Below, one piece after another: positions 55,539 to 64,000 of a stretch of DNA of 64,000 nucleotides. Source of the stretch: Alphaproteobacteria bacterium HGW-Alphaproteobacteria-18 (GTDB taxonomy: Bacteria; Pseudomonadota; Alphaproteobacteria; Caulobacterales; Hyphomonadaceae); NCBI GenBank assembly GCA_002841155.1, contig PHEH01000015.1:62001-126000 (forward strand), read 5' to 3'. A program made the position numbers and the translations under genes. The notes below the pieces were generated by a model, which was given only the letters and a program-made list of their open reading frames with translations, was not told where the DNA came from and made no database searches. Each line of letters begins with the position of its first letter. Positions within the stretch are counted from its first letter, which is position 1.

Positions 55539-57524
55539 ATGATCCAAGTCACGCTGCCAGACGGCTCCAAACGCGAATACGCCGATGGCGCTTCACCTCT
55601 CGATGTTGCCGAGTCCATTTCCAAATCCCTTGCCAAGAAAGCCCTCGCCGCCAAGGTCGATGGCCAGATGTGGGATCTTGTGCGCCCGCTTGAGGGCGAT
55701 GCGAGCGTCGCCATCGTCACCGACCGTGATCCCGAAGGTCTGGAACTGATCCGCCACGACGCCGCCCACGTCCTCGCCCAGGCGGTCCAGGAGCTTTATC
55801 CCGATACACAGGTGACGATTGGCCCGGTGATCGATGACGGCTTCTATTACGACTTTGCCCGGAAAGAGCCGTTCTCGACGGACGATTTCGAAAAGATCGA
55901 AGCCAAGATGCGGGAGATCGTCGACGCCGATTATCCCATCATCCGCGAAGTGCTCGGCAAGGACGAGGCGATCAAGACGTTCAAGGCGCTGGGCGAAGAG
56001 TACAAGGCGCAGATCATCGACGACATCATCCCGCCGGGCGAGCAGATCACGGTCTATCGTCAGGGCAACTGGTTCGACCTTTGCCGCGGCCCGCACCTGC
56101 CGTCCACGGGCAAGCTGCCCAAGGCGTTCAGGCTGATGAAGCTCGCCGGCGCTTACTGGCGGGGCGATCACCGCAATGAGATGCTCCAGCGCATGTACGG
56201 CACGGCCTGGGCCAATGAGAAGGATCTCAAAGACCATCTCCACCGCCTGGAAGAAGCCGAGAAGCGCGACCACCGGAAGCTCGGCGCCCAGCTGGACCTG
56301 TTCCATCTCGACGGCATGGCCGCCGCTGGCTCTGTCTTCTGGCATCCGAATGGCTTTCAGGTCTGGCGTCAGATCGAAGCCTATATGCGCCGGCGTCTGG
56401 ACGCGGCGGGATATGAGGAAATCAAGACCCCGCAGCTGATGGACTCTGTCCAGTGGGAGAAATCCGGCCATTGGGGCAAGTATCGCGAGAACATGTTCAT
56501 CGTGCCGGACTTTATTCCGGAAGGCGATGAGGGCGTGGAGATTTCCGTCCCAGAAGATGCCAAGCTCATGGCGCTGAAACCGATGAACTGCCCGGCGCAT
56601 GTCGAGGTTTTCAAATCGGGCCAGAAATCCTACCGGGATCTGCCGCTGCGCCTTGCAGAGTTTGGATGCTGCCACCGTAACGAGCCGCATGGCGCCATTC
56701 ACGGCATCATGCGGGTACGTCAGTTTACGCAGGACGACGCGCACATCTTCTGCCGCGAAGACCAGATTGTGGAGGAATCGATCCAGTTCTGCCGGCTTCT
56801 CGAGAGCGTCTACCGCGATTTTGGCTTCGAGAAGATTGCGGTCAAACTCTCAACGCGCCCAGACGTGCGCGCGGGCGATGACGCGACATGGGACAGGGCC
56901 GAGAGCGGGCTCAAGGCTGCGGTTGATGCCGCGGGCCTGCCCTGTGAGTTGCTGCCGGGGGAGGGCGCCTTCTACGGGCCCAAGCTTGAATTCCAGCTGA
57001 CAGATGCCATCGGCCGGGTCTGGCAATGTGGTACGCTACAGCTCGATTATGTGCTGCCGGAACGTCTGGGGGCTGAATATACGGCGTCTGACGGATCCAA
57101 GCAGCGTCCCGTCATGCTGCACCGCGCGATCCTCGGCTCCATGGAACGGTTCATCGGTATCCTGATCGAAGAGTTCGCCGGGGCCTTCCCGATCTGGCTG
57201 GCGCCGGTTCAGGTCGTTGTCGCGGCGATTTCCGATGATGCGGCCGGCGAATACGCCGAAGAGGTCGCCGCCGAGTTGCGCAAGGCAGGGCTTCGGGTAG
57301 AGGTCGACAGGCGCAATGAGACGATCAATTACAAGGTCCGCGAACACTCCATGCAGAAGGTGCCCGTGATCGCTGTGGTTGGTGCGCGCGAGGCTGAAGA
57401 GCGTAAGCTGGCGCTGCGGCGCCTCGGCTCGAACGGCCAGCAGATCATCTCGCTGGACGAGGCGCTTGTATCCCTCGCGGACGAGGCGCGGGCGCCTGAT
57501 CTCAAGCGGACACGGAGCAGCTAA
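55539..57524 (+). CDS. thrS: Threonyl-tRNA synthetase
   Basis: A 661-residue class II synthetase with the TGS domain (about residues 1-62), the editing domain ([12 protein letters not shown], then [11 protein letters not shown]), and the catalytic core: [10 protein letters not shown] with its zinc Cys, motif 2 [24 protein letters not shown] and the motif 3 region [23 protein letters not shown]. The anticodon-binding domain ends the protein. AGAAATTGAACCAAG precedes the ATG with no strong binding site, consistent with leader control. It is followed after 6 bases by the O-antigen ligase gene. Confidence 0.97.
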   Translation: MIQVTLPDGSKREYADGASPLDVAESISKSLAKKALAAKVDGQMWDLVRPLEGDASVAIVTDRDPEGLELIRHDAAHVLAQAVQELYPDTQVTIGPVIDDGFYYDFARKEPFSTDDFEKIEAKMREIVDADYPIIREVLGKDEAIKTFKALGEEYKAQIIDDIIPPGEQITVYRQGNWFDLCRGPHLPSTGKLPKAFRLMKLAGAYWRGDHRNEMLQRMYGTAWANEKDLKDHLHRLEEAEKRDHRKLGAQLDLFHLDGMAAAGSVFWHPNGFQVWRQIEAYMRRRLDAAGYEEIKTPQLMDSVQWEKSGHWGKYRENMFIVPDFIPEGDEGVEISVPEDAKLMALKPMNCPAHVEVFKSGQKSYRDLPLRLAEFGCCHRNEPHGAIHGIMRVRQFTQDDAHIFCREDQIVEESIQFCRLLESVYRDFGFEKIAVKLSTRPDVRAGDDATWDRAESGLKAAVDAAGLPCELLPGEGAFYGPKLEFQLTDAIGRVWQCGTLQLDYVLPERLGAEYTASDGSKQRPVMLHRAILGSMERFIGILIEEFAGAFPIWLAPVQVVVAAISDDAAGEYAEEVAAELRKAGLRVEVDRRNETINYKVREHSMQKVPVIAVVGAREAEERKLALRRLGSNGQQIISLDEALVSLADEARAPDLKRTRSS

Positions 57525-57530
57525 GGGCCG

Positions 57531-58811
57531 ATGACAACCTCGCCATCAGCGGCCAGAGTGAGCAGAATGGCTTACGGACCTGTCTTTGCCGGGCTGGTGC
57601 TGCTCTGGCCGCTTCTGGCCGTGCTGGGGACTTTGGGGTTTGCGCCGCTGCTGGGGCTCACCGGTATTGCGGCGCTTCTCCTGGCGCGTCCGCGCATGCC
57701 GCCCACGCTCTATGCGATCTTCGCCATCGCCTTCATCGGCTGGGCGGCGATCAGCGAGGCCTGGTCGCCCACCTCCAGCCAGCTGGTGAGCGGTAATTTG
57801 CTTGAAGGCAATTTTGCCATCGGCGCGCGCAGCCTCATCATCGTGCTGACAGCCGTGTTCGCGACACTGACGATCGCCGGGGCGATGCGATCTCAGCTGG
57901 GGCCGCGCACGAAACAATGGATCTATGCCATCCTGATCCTGCAAGGCGCGCTGGTGTTTATCTCTGCGCTGGTTGCCCGTCCTGTGCTTTCACTGATCTA
58001 TGGCGACGATCCGCTTCAGGTGGTGAATGGTGTTCAGAACATCAGCCGGAACATGAACACCTTCGCTGTTGCCCTGCCGATTCTGGCGGCGGCATTTGGC
58101 GCGCGCGGTGACCGGCTGGGCCTGCTGGCTGCGTCCGGTCTGGTCCTCATGACCCTCTTTGCCGCCTTGATGATGGACAATCATTCGGCTGTGTTTGCCA
58201 TTTGCGGGATGATAGCTGCGATCCTGTTGATCAGATTGCTGCCGCAGACGGGATATCGCTGGCTGTTTGGCCTGATCGCCGGACATATCGCGGCGGCCCC
58301 CCTGATGGTCAGTCTGTTCATCCGCCTCATGACAGGTCTCGACAGCATCCTGCCTCCCTCCTTCCGCTCTCGTTTCTGGTCATGGGAGGTCGTCATGAAC
58401 AGGATCGGAGAGGCGCCCTATACCGGGCATGGGCTTATGGCCACCAGAACCTGGCGCGAAACCTTTGCGGAGTATCCCGCCTGGGCTCAGCAGCTTCCCG
58501 ATATGTGGAAGGACTATCCGGTTGTGCCAGGTCACCCGCATAACATGGCGTTGCAAATGTGGGCTGAGACGGGTTTCGTAGGGGCAATGCTCGCCGCCTT
58601 TGCCATCACGGTCATAGGCTTCCGCCTTCCGCGGCCGTCAGAATTGCGATCTGAGATCCGCTTCGCCATCGCAGGGATGACGGGAGCAGCTTTCAGCATC
58701 TTCAATTTCTCCTACAGCGTCTGGAACGAAGCTTTCTGGTCGGGGCTCGCCCTGTCGGTGGCGATGCTGATCCTGCTGAACCGGACCGCAAAACCGGCCG
58801 TTCAGGAATGA
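57531..58811 (+). CDS. O-antigen ligase/polymerase family membrane protein
   Basis: A 426-residue protein with about ten hydrophobic helices. The extracytoplasmic segment with HPHNMALQMWAETGFVGAML matches the Wzy_C/O-antigen ligase (WaaL) signature, where the histidine and the following loop are functionally important. It probably joins or polymerises sugar chains on the periplasmic side of the inner membrane. It overlaps the glycosyltransferase start by four bases, so the two act in the same pathway. Confidence 0.85.
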   Translation: MTTSPSAARVSRMAYGPVFAGLVLLWPLLAVLGTLGFAPLLGLTGIAALLLARPRMPPTLYAIFAIAFIGWAAISEAWSPTSSQLVSGNLLEGNFAIGARSLIIVLTAVFATLTIAGAMRSQLGPRTKQWIYAILILQGALVFISALVARPVLSLIYGDDPLQVVNGVQNISRNMNTFAVALPILAAAFGARGDRLGLLAASGLVLMTLFAALMMDNHSAVFAICGMIAAILLIRLLPQTGYRWLFGLIAGHIAAAPLMVSLFIRLMTGLDSILPPSFRSRFWSWEVVMNRIGEAPYTGHGLMATRTWRETFAEYPAWAQQLPDMWKDYPVVPGHPHNMALQMWAETGFVGAMLAAFAITVIGFRLPRPSELRSEIRFAIAGMTGAAFSIFNFSYSVWNEAFWSGLALSVAMLILLNRTAKPAVQE

Positions 58812-59614
58812 CGGAGCAGATCGCCGCCTTGGTCGTGACCTATCATACCGGCCCCAGGCTCATCGAATGCCTCTACGCTCTGAAATCCGATCCGGCGCTC
58901 TCGGAAATCATCATTGCAGATAATGGCAATCCGCCCGACCTCAGGATCTGGCTGGATGCTTTCATCGCAGGGGCAGATGGCAAGGCGAAGTTGATCCGGC
59001 TGGACAATCCGGGCTTTGGGGCAGCGGTCAATCGGGCGGCTTCTGAAACGGATGCGGGCCTTCTGCTGGTCATCAATCCAGATTGCGTGATCCGCCGCGG
59101 CTCAGCCCAGCAGCTTGCTGAAGCCCTGGAAGGGGCCGCCACGCCCGCAATAGCTGGCGGGCGTATCTTTGGGGTCGATGGAAAGGAACAGCGTGGCGCC
59201 CGGCGCAATACGCTTACACTGGCCGCAGCGCTCGGTTTATCCCGTTGGACCCTGGAAGCAGAGCCATCGCCCTCAGGTCCGGTTGACGTCGGCGCCATAT
59301 CCGGCGCCTTCTTCCTGATCCGGCGCGCGGATTTTCAAGCGCTTGGCGGCTTTGACGAAGGTTACTTCCTTCATGTCGAGGATGTGGATCTCTGCCGGCG
59401 CGCAATCGAAGCCGGCGGCATGGTCATCTACCAGCCTCTTGCCGGCGCGCTGCACTACACGTCCACGTCTGACGTGTCCTCGGCGACAGTGCAATCGCAC
59501 AAGGCACGGAGCCTCGCGCGATACTTCCGGAAGTTTGCAAAGGGACCAATCGAGCGGGCAGTTGTGGAACTATCCGTTCCATTCATCGCACTCGCACTCA
59601 GGTTTCGGCGCTGA
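58808..59614 (+). CDS. Family 2 glycosyltransferase
   Basis: A 268-residue GT2 enzyme of the rhamnosyltransferase-like group: ALVVTYHTGPRLIECLYAL at the nucleotide-binding start, IIIADNGNPPD and INPDC as the DxD-like region, GAFFLIRRADFQALGGFDEGYFLHVEDVDLCRRA as the acceptor segment. It transfers a sugar from a nucleotide donor; rhamnose is only a guess. It ends before a terminator shared with rpmE. Confidence 0.88.
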   Translation: MTEQIAALVVTYHTGPRLIECLYALKSDPALSEIIIADNGNPPDLRIWLDAFIAGADGKAKLIRLDNPGFGAAVNRAASETDAGLLLVINPDCVIRRGSAQQLAEALEGAATPAIAGGRIFGVDGKEQRGARRNTLTLAAALGLSRWTLEAEPSPSGPVDVGAISGAFFLIRRADFQALGGFDEGYFLHVEDVDLCRRAIEAGGMVIYQPLAGALHYTSTSDVSSATVQSHKARSLARYFRKFAKGPIERAVVELSVPFIALALRFRR

Positions 59615-59628
59615 CCCTTGAGCCAAGA

Positions 59629-59657
59629 AAAAACCCCGGCCAGAGACCGGGGTTTTT
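59629..59657. terminator. Bidirectional terminator between the glycosyltransferase gene and rpmE
   Basis: AAAAACCCCGG (59629-59639) and CCGGGGTTTTT (59647-59657) form a perfect 11-bp stem over a 7-base loop. It sits between convergent genes and has an A/T tract on each side. Confidence 0.92.
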
Positions 59658-59688
59658 CACGCTACACATCGTGCAAAGGCGGAAAGCC

Positions 59689-59907
59689 TTACACGAAGCC
59701 TTTGAACTTGTCCTTGAAGCGCGAAACGCGGCCGCCGCGGTCCAGGGACTTGCCCTCGCCGCCGGTCCAGGCCGGGTGCACTTTCGGGTCGATGTCGAGG
59801 ACCATGCGGTCACCCTCTTTGCCCCAGGTGGAGCGGGTCTGGTATTCGGTACCATCGGTCATCACCACGGTGATGAAGTGGTAATCGGGATGCCCTTCTT
59901 TTTTCAT
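59689..59907 (-). CDS. rpmE: 50S ribosomal protein L31
   Basis: A 72-residue L31 of the long type: [32 protein letters not shown] and [25 protein letters not shown]. The four zinc-binding cysteines of the C+ form are absent, as is usual in alphaproteobacteria, so it does not need zinc. It is alone on the minus strand, with its promoter presumably in the 173 bases shared with the ABC exporter gene. Confidence 0.96.
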   Translation of the reverse strand: MKKEGHPDYHFITVVMTDGTEYQTRSTWGKEGDRMVLDIDPKVHPAWTGGEGKSLDRGGRVSRFKDKFKGFV

Positions 59908-60080
59908 GGCCTGGGCCTCTCTCTCATAAGCGGGTCAGAATGGGTTGACGCACCGGGGTGCGCTGGCATGTCTCAGCCGGAATTCGAAGACGGCCGTATA
60001 AGGGAAAGGCCCGTACCCCGCAAGAGGCGCTGACAGGGAATCGACAACAGCCGGGCTCAACAGGGAGGAACGCAAGACGG

Positions 60081-61913
60081 ATGGCTGATTCCAGCGCCAA
60101 TATCGTGGAAGACCGCCGCGCGACCCTGCCGGAAGGCGGGGAAGCCATCGGCCGCCCACGCGGGCGCAGCCTGAAGCCTCTGGCGCTTCTGTGGCCCTAT
60201 GCGCGCCGGCACTGGATCACCGTGACCGTGGCGCTGGCATTCCTGATTGCCGCCGCTGTGCTGAGCCTGGCCATCCCCATGCTGCTCGGCCGCGCCGCCG
60301 ATGCCGGGCAGATCGCGGGGTCCGACCCCGCCCTGCTCAAGGCGCTGATAGATGAGGCCTTCCTCTGGGTGTTTGCGGCGGCCGTCGGTTCCGGCGTGCT
60401 GGGCGCCATCCGTTTCTATTTTGTGTCCCGGTTCGGGGAGCGTATTGCGGCCGATCTCCGCCGCGATCTCTATGCCCATCTCCTGCGCCTTTCCCCGGCC
60501 TATCATGCCAAGATGCGCTCGGGCGAAGCCGTTTCGCGGTTGACGGCCGACATCACCCTTCTGGAAACCTTTCTCGGCTCTTCCGCCTCGCTTGCCGCAC
60601 GCACCCTGATGACGACGACGGGCGCGCTGGTGCTCATGCTGGCGGTCAACTGGAAACTGGGACTGACCCTTCTGGCGATGCTGCCCATCGCGATCCTGCC
60701 GATCATGATTATCGGGCGCACCATTCGCAAGATGTCGAATGAGGCTCAGTCCCGGCTGGCCGATGCTGGCGCCGAAGCGGCAGAGACACTCGACTCGATC
60801 GAACTCGTTCAGGCCTATGGCCGGGAAGCCGGCCAGCTTTCTGTCTTCCAGCGCGCGATTGAGGCAACCTTTGCGGCCGCCATGCGCCGCACCGGCGCGC
60901 GGGCGATCATGATCGTGCTGGTTTCCGTGCTGCTGTTCGGCGGGTTTACCGGTGTCCTCTGGATGGGCGCCCGCGCGGTGGCGAGCGGCGAGATGAGCTT
61001 TGGCGATCTTGCCACGATGGTGATGTATGCCGCTTATGCCGGTTCGGGCCTGGGGATGCTGGCAGAAGTTTATGGCGAGGTCATGCGCGCGGCTGGTGCG
61101 GCCGACCGGGCAGCGGAAGTCCTGCGCGCCGTGCCGGATATCTCTGCGCCTGCCCATCCCAAGCCGCTGCCGGAAAAAGGGCCGGGCGCACTCCGCTTCG
61201 ACCATGTTTCCTTCCATTATGGTGAGAGCTCGAGTTCGGCGTTGCAGGACTTTTCTCTGGATGTGAAACCGGGCGAGTTCGTTGCGCTTGTCGGGCCGAG
61301 CGGGGCAGGGAAGACGACTGTGTTCCGTCTGGCGCTGCGCCTGTTTGATCCGCAGGCGGGCGAAATCCGGCTGGATGGGGTCGCCTCGACAGAGGCAGAG
61401 CCGCGTGACTGGCGCCGGTGCTTTGCCTATGCGCCGCAGGAGTCTGCGCTGTTTACCGGCACGGCGGCCGACAATATCCGTTTCGGCGATGAAGCGGCCG
61501 ATGACGCGCTGCTTGAGCAGGCGGCGCGCATGGCCGAAGCGATGGGGTTCCTCGACGAAAAGGAAGGCCTTGCGACCGAGCTTGGCCAGAAGGGGCGCAG
61601 CCTTTCGGGCGGCCAGCGCCAGCGGATTGCGCTTGCCCGCGCGCTGGTGCGCAACGCGCCGGTGCTGCTGCTGGACGAGGCGACCTCGGCGCTCGATTCT
61701 GAAAGCGAAGCGGCCGTGCGCCGGGCCATCGAGAATGCAGCGACCGGGCGCACCACCCTCGTGATTGCCCACCGCCTGTCCACCGTCCGCCGGGCGGACC
61801 GGATCATCGTGATGGACCATGGCCGCATTGTCGAGGAAGGCACGCATGACAGCCTCGTCGCGCGCGGCGGGCTCTATGCGCGGCTGGCGGAACTTCAGTT
61901 CACAGAGCGCTGA
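60081..61913 (+). CDS. ABC exporter, fused permease and ATPase (second)
   Basis: A 610-residue half-transporter with six transmembrane helices (about residues 55-330) and an ATPase domain: Walker A GPSGAGKTT, signature LSGGQRQRIALAR, Walker B VLLLDEATSALDSE and switch His in VIAHRLSTV. GGGAGGAACGC precedes the ATG at 60081; the in-frame start 123 bases upstream lacks one. It is related to the exporter at 3724 but clearly a separate gene. The substrate is unknown; the segment order resembles lipid and peptide exporters. Confidence 0.92.
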   Translation: MADSSANIVEDRRATLPEGGEAIGRPRGRSLKPLALLWPYARRHWITVTVALAFLIAAAVLSLAIPMLLGRAADAGQIAGSDPALLKALIDEAFLWVFAAAVGSGVLGAIRFYFVSRFGERIAADLRRDLYAHLLRLSPAYHAKMRSGEAVSRLTADITLLETFLGSSASLAARTLMTTTGALVLMLAVNWKLGLTLLAMLPIAILPIMIIGRTIRKMSNEAQSRLADAGAEAAETLDSIELVQAYGREAGQLSVFQRAIEATFAAAMRRTGARAIMIVLVSVLLFGGFTGVLWMGARAVASGEMSFGDLATMVMYAAYAGSGLGMLAEVYGEVMRAAGAADRAAEVLRAVPDISAPAHPKPLPEKGPGALRFDHVSFHYGESSSSALQDFSLDVKPGEFVALVGPSGAGKTTVFRLALRLFDPQAGEIRLDGVASTEAEPRDWRRCFAYAPQESALFTGTAADNIRFGDEAADDALLEQAARMAEAMGFLDEKEGLATELGQKGRSLSGGQRQRIALARALVRNAPVLLLDEATSALDSESEAAVRRAIENAATGRTTLVIAHRLSTVRRADRIIVMDHGRIVEEGTHDSLVARGGLYARLAELQFTER

Positions 61914-61917
61914 GAGC

Positions 61918-62664
61918 TCAGGCCTTGGTGATCGAATTCCCGCCATCGACCAGCATGGCGCTTCCCGTGATGAAGCGAGCCTCGTCGGATGCCAAGAAGA
62001 GGGCGGCGTTGGCGATCTCATCGGGCTCGGCCACACGTTTGAGCGCATGGAGGGCGGCGATCTGTGCGTCTGCGCCGTCTGCCATCATGCCGGTGCGGGT
62101 GCCGCCGGGCAGGAGGGCGTTTGCGCGTATGCCTTCCGGGCCAAGCTCTACCGCCAGCACCTGAACGAGCCCGATGAGCCCGGCCTTGCTGGCGGCATAG
62201 GCGGACATTCCGGGCAGGCCGATTGTGTGACCGACAAAGCTGGAGGTGAAGATCAGCGATCCGGCGCCGGTTTTCCGCATGGCCGGGATCTGACTTTGAG
62301 CGGCATGAAAGGCGCTGGTGAGGTTGATGGCGATCACTTCATGCCAGTCTGTCGCGGTCAGATCACAGATCAATCCACCCGTTCCCAATGTGCCGGCATT
62401 GTTGAAGGCAATATCGAGTCTTCCGGTGGTTTCCAGCGCGAGGCTGGTTAGCCCTTCAATATGACTGCGGGAGGCCATGTCGCCTGCCAGGAAGTGGGCT
62501 TGGCCGCCTGCGGTGCGAATGCCGTCCGTCAGTTCCCGGAGCGCATTTTCCCGCCGCCCCGAGAGAATGACATGAGCACCCTCCCGGGCAAAACGTTGGG
62601 CGGCGGCCTTGCCGATTCCGGAACTTGCGCCTGTAATGATTGCCGTCTTGCCTGCGAGCTGCAT
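61918..62664 (-). CDS. Short-chain dehydrogenase/reductase
   Basis: A 248-residue classical SDR: cofactor motif GASSGIG (residues 11-17), NNAG, catalytic Ser in FTSSFVGHTIG, YAASKAGL (catalytic Tyr and Lys), and the ending GSAMLVDGGNS. NADP may be preferred because SGRREN follows the second strand. The substrate is unknown. The gene ends 4 bases from the convergent ABC exporter gene. Confidence 0.92.
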   Translation of the reverse strand: MQLAGKTAIITGASSGIGKAAAQRFAREGAHVILSGRRENALRELTDGIRTAGGQAHFLAGDMASRSHIEGLTSLALETTGRLDIAFNNAGTLGTGGLICDLTATDWHEVIAINLTSAFHAAQSQIPAMRKTGAGSLIFTSSFVGHTIGLPGMSAYAASKAGLIGLVQVLAVELGPEGIRANALLPGGTRTGMMADGADAQIAALHALKRVAEPDEIANAALFLASDEARFITGSAMLVDGGNSITKA

Positions 62665-62743
62665 GATCTGTCTCCCGATTTCTGATGCCGGAGTGATCTA
62701 TTCAGAGCCATCAGGCAGGCCCACCCGTTTCTTGCGGGAGAGC

Positions 62744-62911
62744 TCAGCCCAGCAGCTTCTTCCGGTCGCGCTTCAAGGCCCCGTCAAGGGAGAAGGAAAA
62801 GGCGAGGGACAGGATCAGCGGCACCCAGATCGGCAGATTGCCGAGGCCGGGCGTTTCCAGCGCCGCAGCGAGATGATCATCCACACACCACCATAAAAGC
62901 CAGAGCCACAT
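62744..62911 (-). CDS. Tryptophan-rich 55-residue membrane microprotein
   Basis: A short frame read on the minus strand with AAAGGAGGTTCCCA before the ATG, an almost perfect ribosome binding site. The protein begins MWLWLLWWCVDDH (five Trp in eight residues), has a central hydrophobic helix (about residues 25-43, including LPIWVPLILSLAFSF) and a basic tail (LKRDRKKLLG). It is probably a single-span inner membrane protein. No function can be given. It lies upstream of the SDR gene on the same strand. Confidence 0.7.
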   Translation of the reverse strand: MWLWLLWWCVDDHLAAALETPGLGNLPIWVPLILSLAFSFSLDGALKRDRKKLLG

Positions 62912-63048
62912 TGGGAACCTCCTTTGGGTTAAGGGGGGGGAGTTTAGTCCGGGGGCCGGGTGAGGGCTATGGGGGCTTTGTTTGGTGCCTTCTCGGACGT
63001 TTGCGCGTGCCGCTCCCCCCTCCGCCCTTCGGGCACCTCCCCCGCTAT

Positions 63049-63119
63049 CGCAGGGGAGGATGACGTTGCACTTTGCTGAGAGGCAGCGCCCTTATCCTCC
63101 CCTGCGCTTGCGCTGGGGA
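63049..63119. repeat. GC-rich palindromic repeat block
   Basis: CGCAGGGGAGGAT (63049-63061) and ATCCTCCCCTGCG (63094-63106) are exact complements; the right arm also folds with GGGGAG downstream around GCGCTTGCGC. Units of this type (CCTCCCC...GGGGAGG) are scattered between genes in many alphaproteobacteria. Further palindromes of the same flavour occur at 63898-63921 and 63802-63829. The surrounding 221 bases to the next gene hold nothing else. Confidence 0.7.
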
Positions 63120-63132
63120 GGCGGATGCGGTG

Positions 63133-63678
63133 TCAGCCGGTTAAGGGCGGGGGGCCGTGTGTGTTGATGCCGGCCCAGGCTTCCGGTCTTGCTTCCTCGT
63201 CCAGCCGGCAGAGGAGCGCGTCGATCCAGGGCGGGAGACGGCGCAGGATGTGGCCGGGGACGGGCATTTCTTTCAGGGTTTTGCCTTGGCGCCTGCGGAG
63301 CATCCGGGCGAGGCGGAGAGCGTGTTTCTGAGGGTCGGCGAGGACGGTGTTCAGGCGCCGGGCCGCCTCGAACATCAGCGCCCATTGGATGAAGGGGGTG
63401 TCGGTGCCCTGGCTGGCGCTGGAGCGGGCGGCGGGGCTGATCAGTTCCGTGAGGCGGAAGAGGGCTTCGCGGGACGGTTGGGGTTTTGTTGGAGTTTCGC
63501 CCGCAGTTTTTGCCGGGACTCCAACGGCAAGCGGCGGGAGGGTCAGCTCTGCGGCCAGGACATGGATGTAACGGCTGCCGAAGAGTTCAGGCACCGCCTC
63601 GCGCAGCAGGGTCCGCAGCGCGCCGAGGAGGGCGAAGATGCGGGTCCAGAGTTCCGGGCGGGGCATGTGGTCGAACAT
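63133..63678 (-). CDS. Hypothetical protein, helical and arginine-rich
   Basis: A 181-residue minus-strand frame (alternative ATG at 63666). The protein looks helical: MPRPELWTRIFALLGALRTLLREAVPELF, then a proline/threonine linker, then FIQWALMFEAARRLNTVLADPQKHALRLARMLRRRQGKTLKEMP. No strong ribosome binding site is visible and an opposite-strand frame covers the same span, so the call rests on protein-like composition. Similar arginine/leucine-rich hypothetical proteins occur in Hyphomonas relatives. No domain recognised. Confidence 0.45.
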   Translation of the reverse strand: MFDHMPRPELWTRIFALLGALRTLLREAVPELFGSRYIHVLAAELTLPPLAVGVPAKTAGETPTKPQPSREALFRLTELISPAARSSASQGTDTPFIQWALMFEAARRLNTVLADPQKHALRLARMLRRRQGKTLKEMPVPGHILRRLPPWIDALLCRLDEEARPEAWAGINTHGPPPLTG

Positions 63679-64000
63679 GGCGCCAAGGATGGGGGCTTGG
63701 GGGAGTGGGGCGGATAAGGTTTCTGCCCGCGCAGGGTTCGACTTCGCTCACCCTGAGCTTCGGGAGCGGCGAGCGGCTTGTTTTTGCTGGGCTTTCCGGG
63801 TCCCGGATATTTGCTGCGCAAATTCCGGGATGACGTGGTGAGGGGGTGCGCGGACTGAGGATAGGGGCGCGCTTGTCCTCGCTCCGCCCCACCCCATCCC
63901 TCCCCATCGTCATGGGGAGGGGGCAGGTTGCGTAGTGAGGAGAGGGAGCGTCTGGAACGGCCCGTGTCTGGCTGCGGCCAGCTATTCTGCCGCTTGCAGG
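63679..64000. other. Gene-free right end with palindromes
   Basis: No gene is supported. There are hairpins at 63802-63829 (CCCGGA...TCCGGG with one bulge) and 63898-63921 (CCCTCCCCAT and ATGGGGAGGG around CGTC), both of the dispersed-repeat type. The last 19 bases on the minus strand read LQAAE-stop (stop at 63982-63984) and could be the C terminus of a gene entering from the right; this is too short to call. Confidence 0.5.

Noticed and set aside
60057-62048. Minus-strand open frame of 663 codons
   Set aside because: Shadow of the ABC exporter, whose Walker and signature motifs are on the plus strand.
63157-63717. Plus-strand open frame of 186 codons
   Set aside because: Glycine/alanine/glutamate-rich composition typical of antisense frames; the minus-strand frame over the same span is more protein-like, though itself uncertain.

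Overview
The window is a dense, GC-rich chromosomal segment of an alphaproteobacterium. The best fit is the Hyphomonadaceae (Hyphomonas/Henriciella type). That is inferred from the sdhC-sdhD-sdhA order, the hemC-hemD-mitofilin-hemY cluster, DUF2853, the zinc-free L31, YidD beside a NifU-like protein, and the DUF885 metallopeptidases; no database search was possible. Most genes are housekeeping. There are two tRNA genes, no rRNA, no CRISPR array and no intact insertion sequence.

Layout. 1-1.8 kb: succinate dehydrogenase sdhC-sdhD-sdhA on the minus strand, sdhA running off the left edge. 1.9-14.5 kb: a secreted DUF885 peptidase, an ABC exporter, a glutamine amidotransferase, a beta-barrel protein, a phosphohexomutase, a GST, UDP-glucose dehydrogenase, transaldolase, ThiD, PhzF and an SDR. 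14.6-19 kb: tRNA-Thr(CGU) and the heme/mitofilin operon. 19-23.5 kb: a second DUF885 lipoprotein, acyl-CoA dehydrogenase, DsbB, ExoD. 23.5-29.8 kb: tRNA-Leu(CAA), then a degraded-looking stretch and an accessory cassette (TonB-dependent receptor, ABC ATPase, two DUF3526-type permeases) bracketed by an imperfect 50-bp direct repeat. 30.2-38.5 kb: a four-gene cellulose operon bcsA-bcsB-bcsC plus a membrane PAS sensor with no output domain. 38.5-51.2 kb: ThpR, DUF2853, Bax-inhibitor protein, malate dehydrogenase, small stress and secreted proteins, an EnvC-like factor, CtpA, a divergent deacetylase, RppH, a hydrolase, and an aminotransferase-sulfotransferase pair. 51.3-59.9 kb: folE, cysS, a second ExoD, a NifU-like protein, yidD, thrS, an O-antigen ligase, a glycosyltransferase, rpmE. 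60-64 kb: an ABC exporter, an SDR, a 55-residue membrane microprotein, a hypothetical gene and palindromic repeats.

How the genes work together. Several are translationally coupled through 4-base ATGA/GTGA overlaps: hemC-hemD, the TonB/ABC cassette, all four bcs genes, deacetylase-rppH, hydrolase-aminotransferase, ligase-glycosyltransferase. Envelope and polysaccharide functions recur: cellulose, UDP-glucuronate, hexose phosphates, O-antigen, two ExoD, EnvC/CtpA.

Most interesting signal. An unannotated 16-codon reading frame (52122-52172) lies 82 bases before cysS, has a near-consensus ribosome binding site, and ends Cys-Arg-Ser-Cys-Cys-Cys-stop inside competing hairpins. It looks like a cysteine-sensing leader peptide controlling cysteinyl-tRNA synthetase. 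A weaker candidate threonine leader with a long inverted repeat precedes thrS. Other points worth attention are the TonB/ABC-2 cassette beside tRNA-Leu and the outputless PAS sensor in the cellulose operon.
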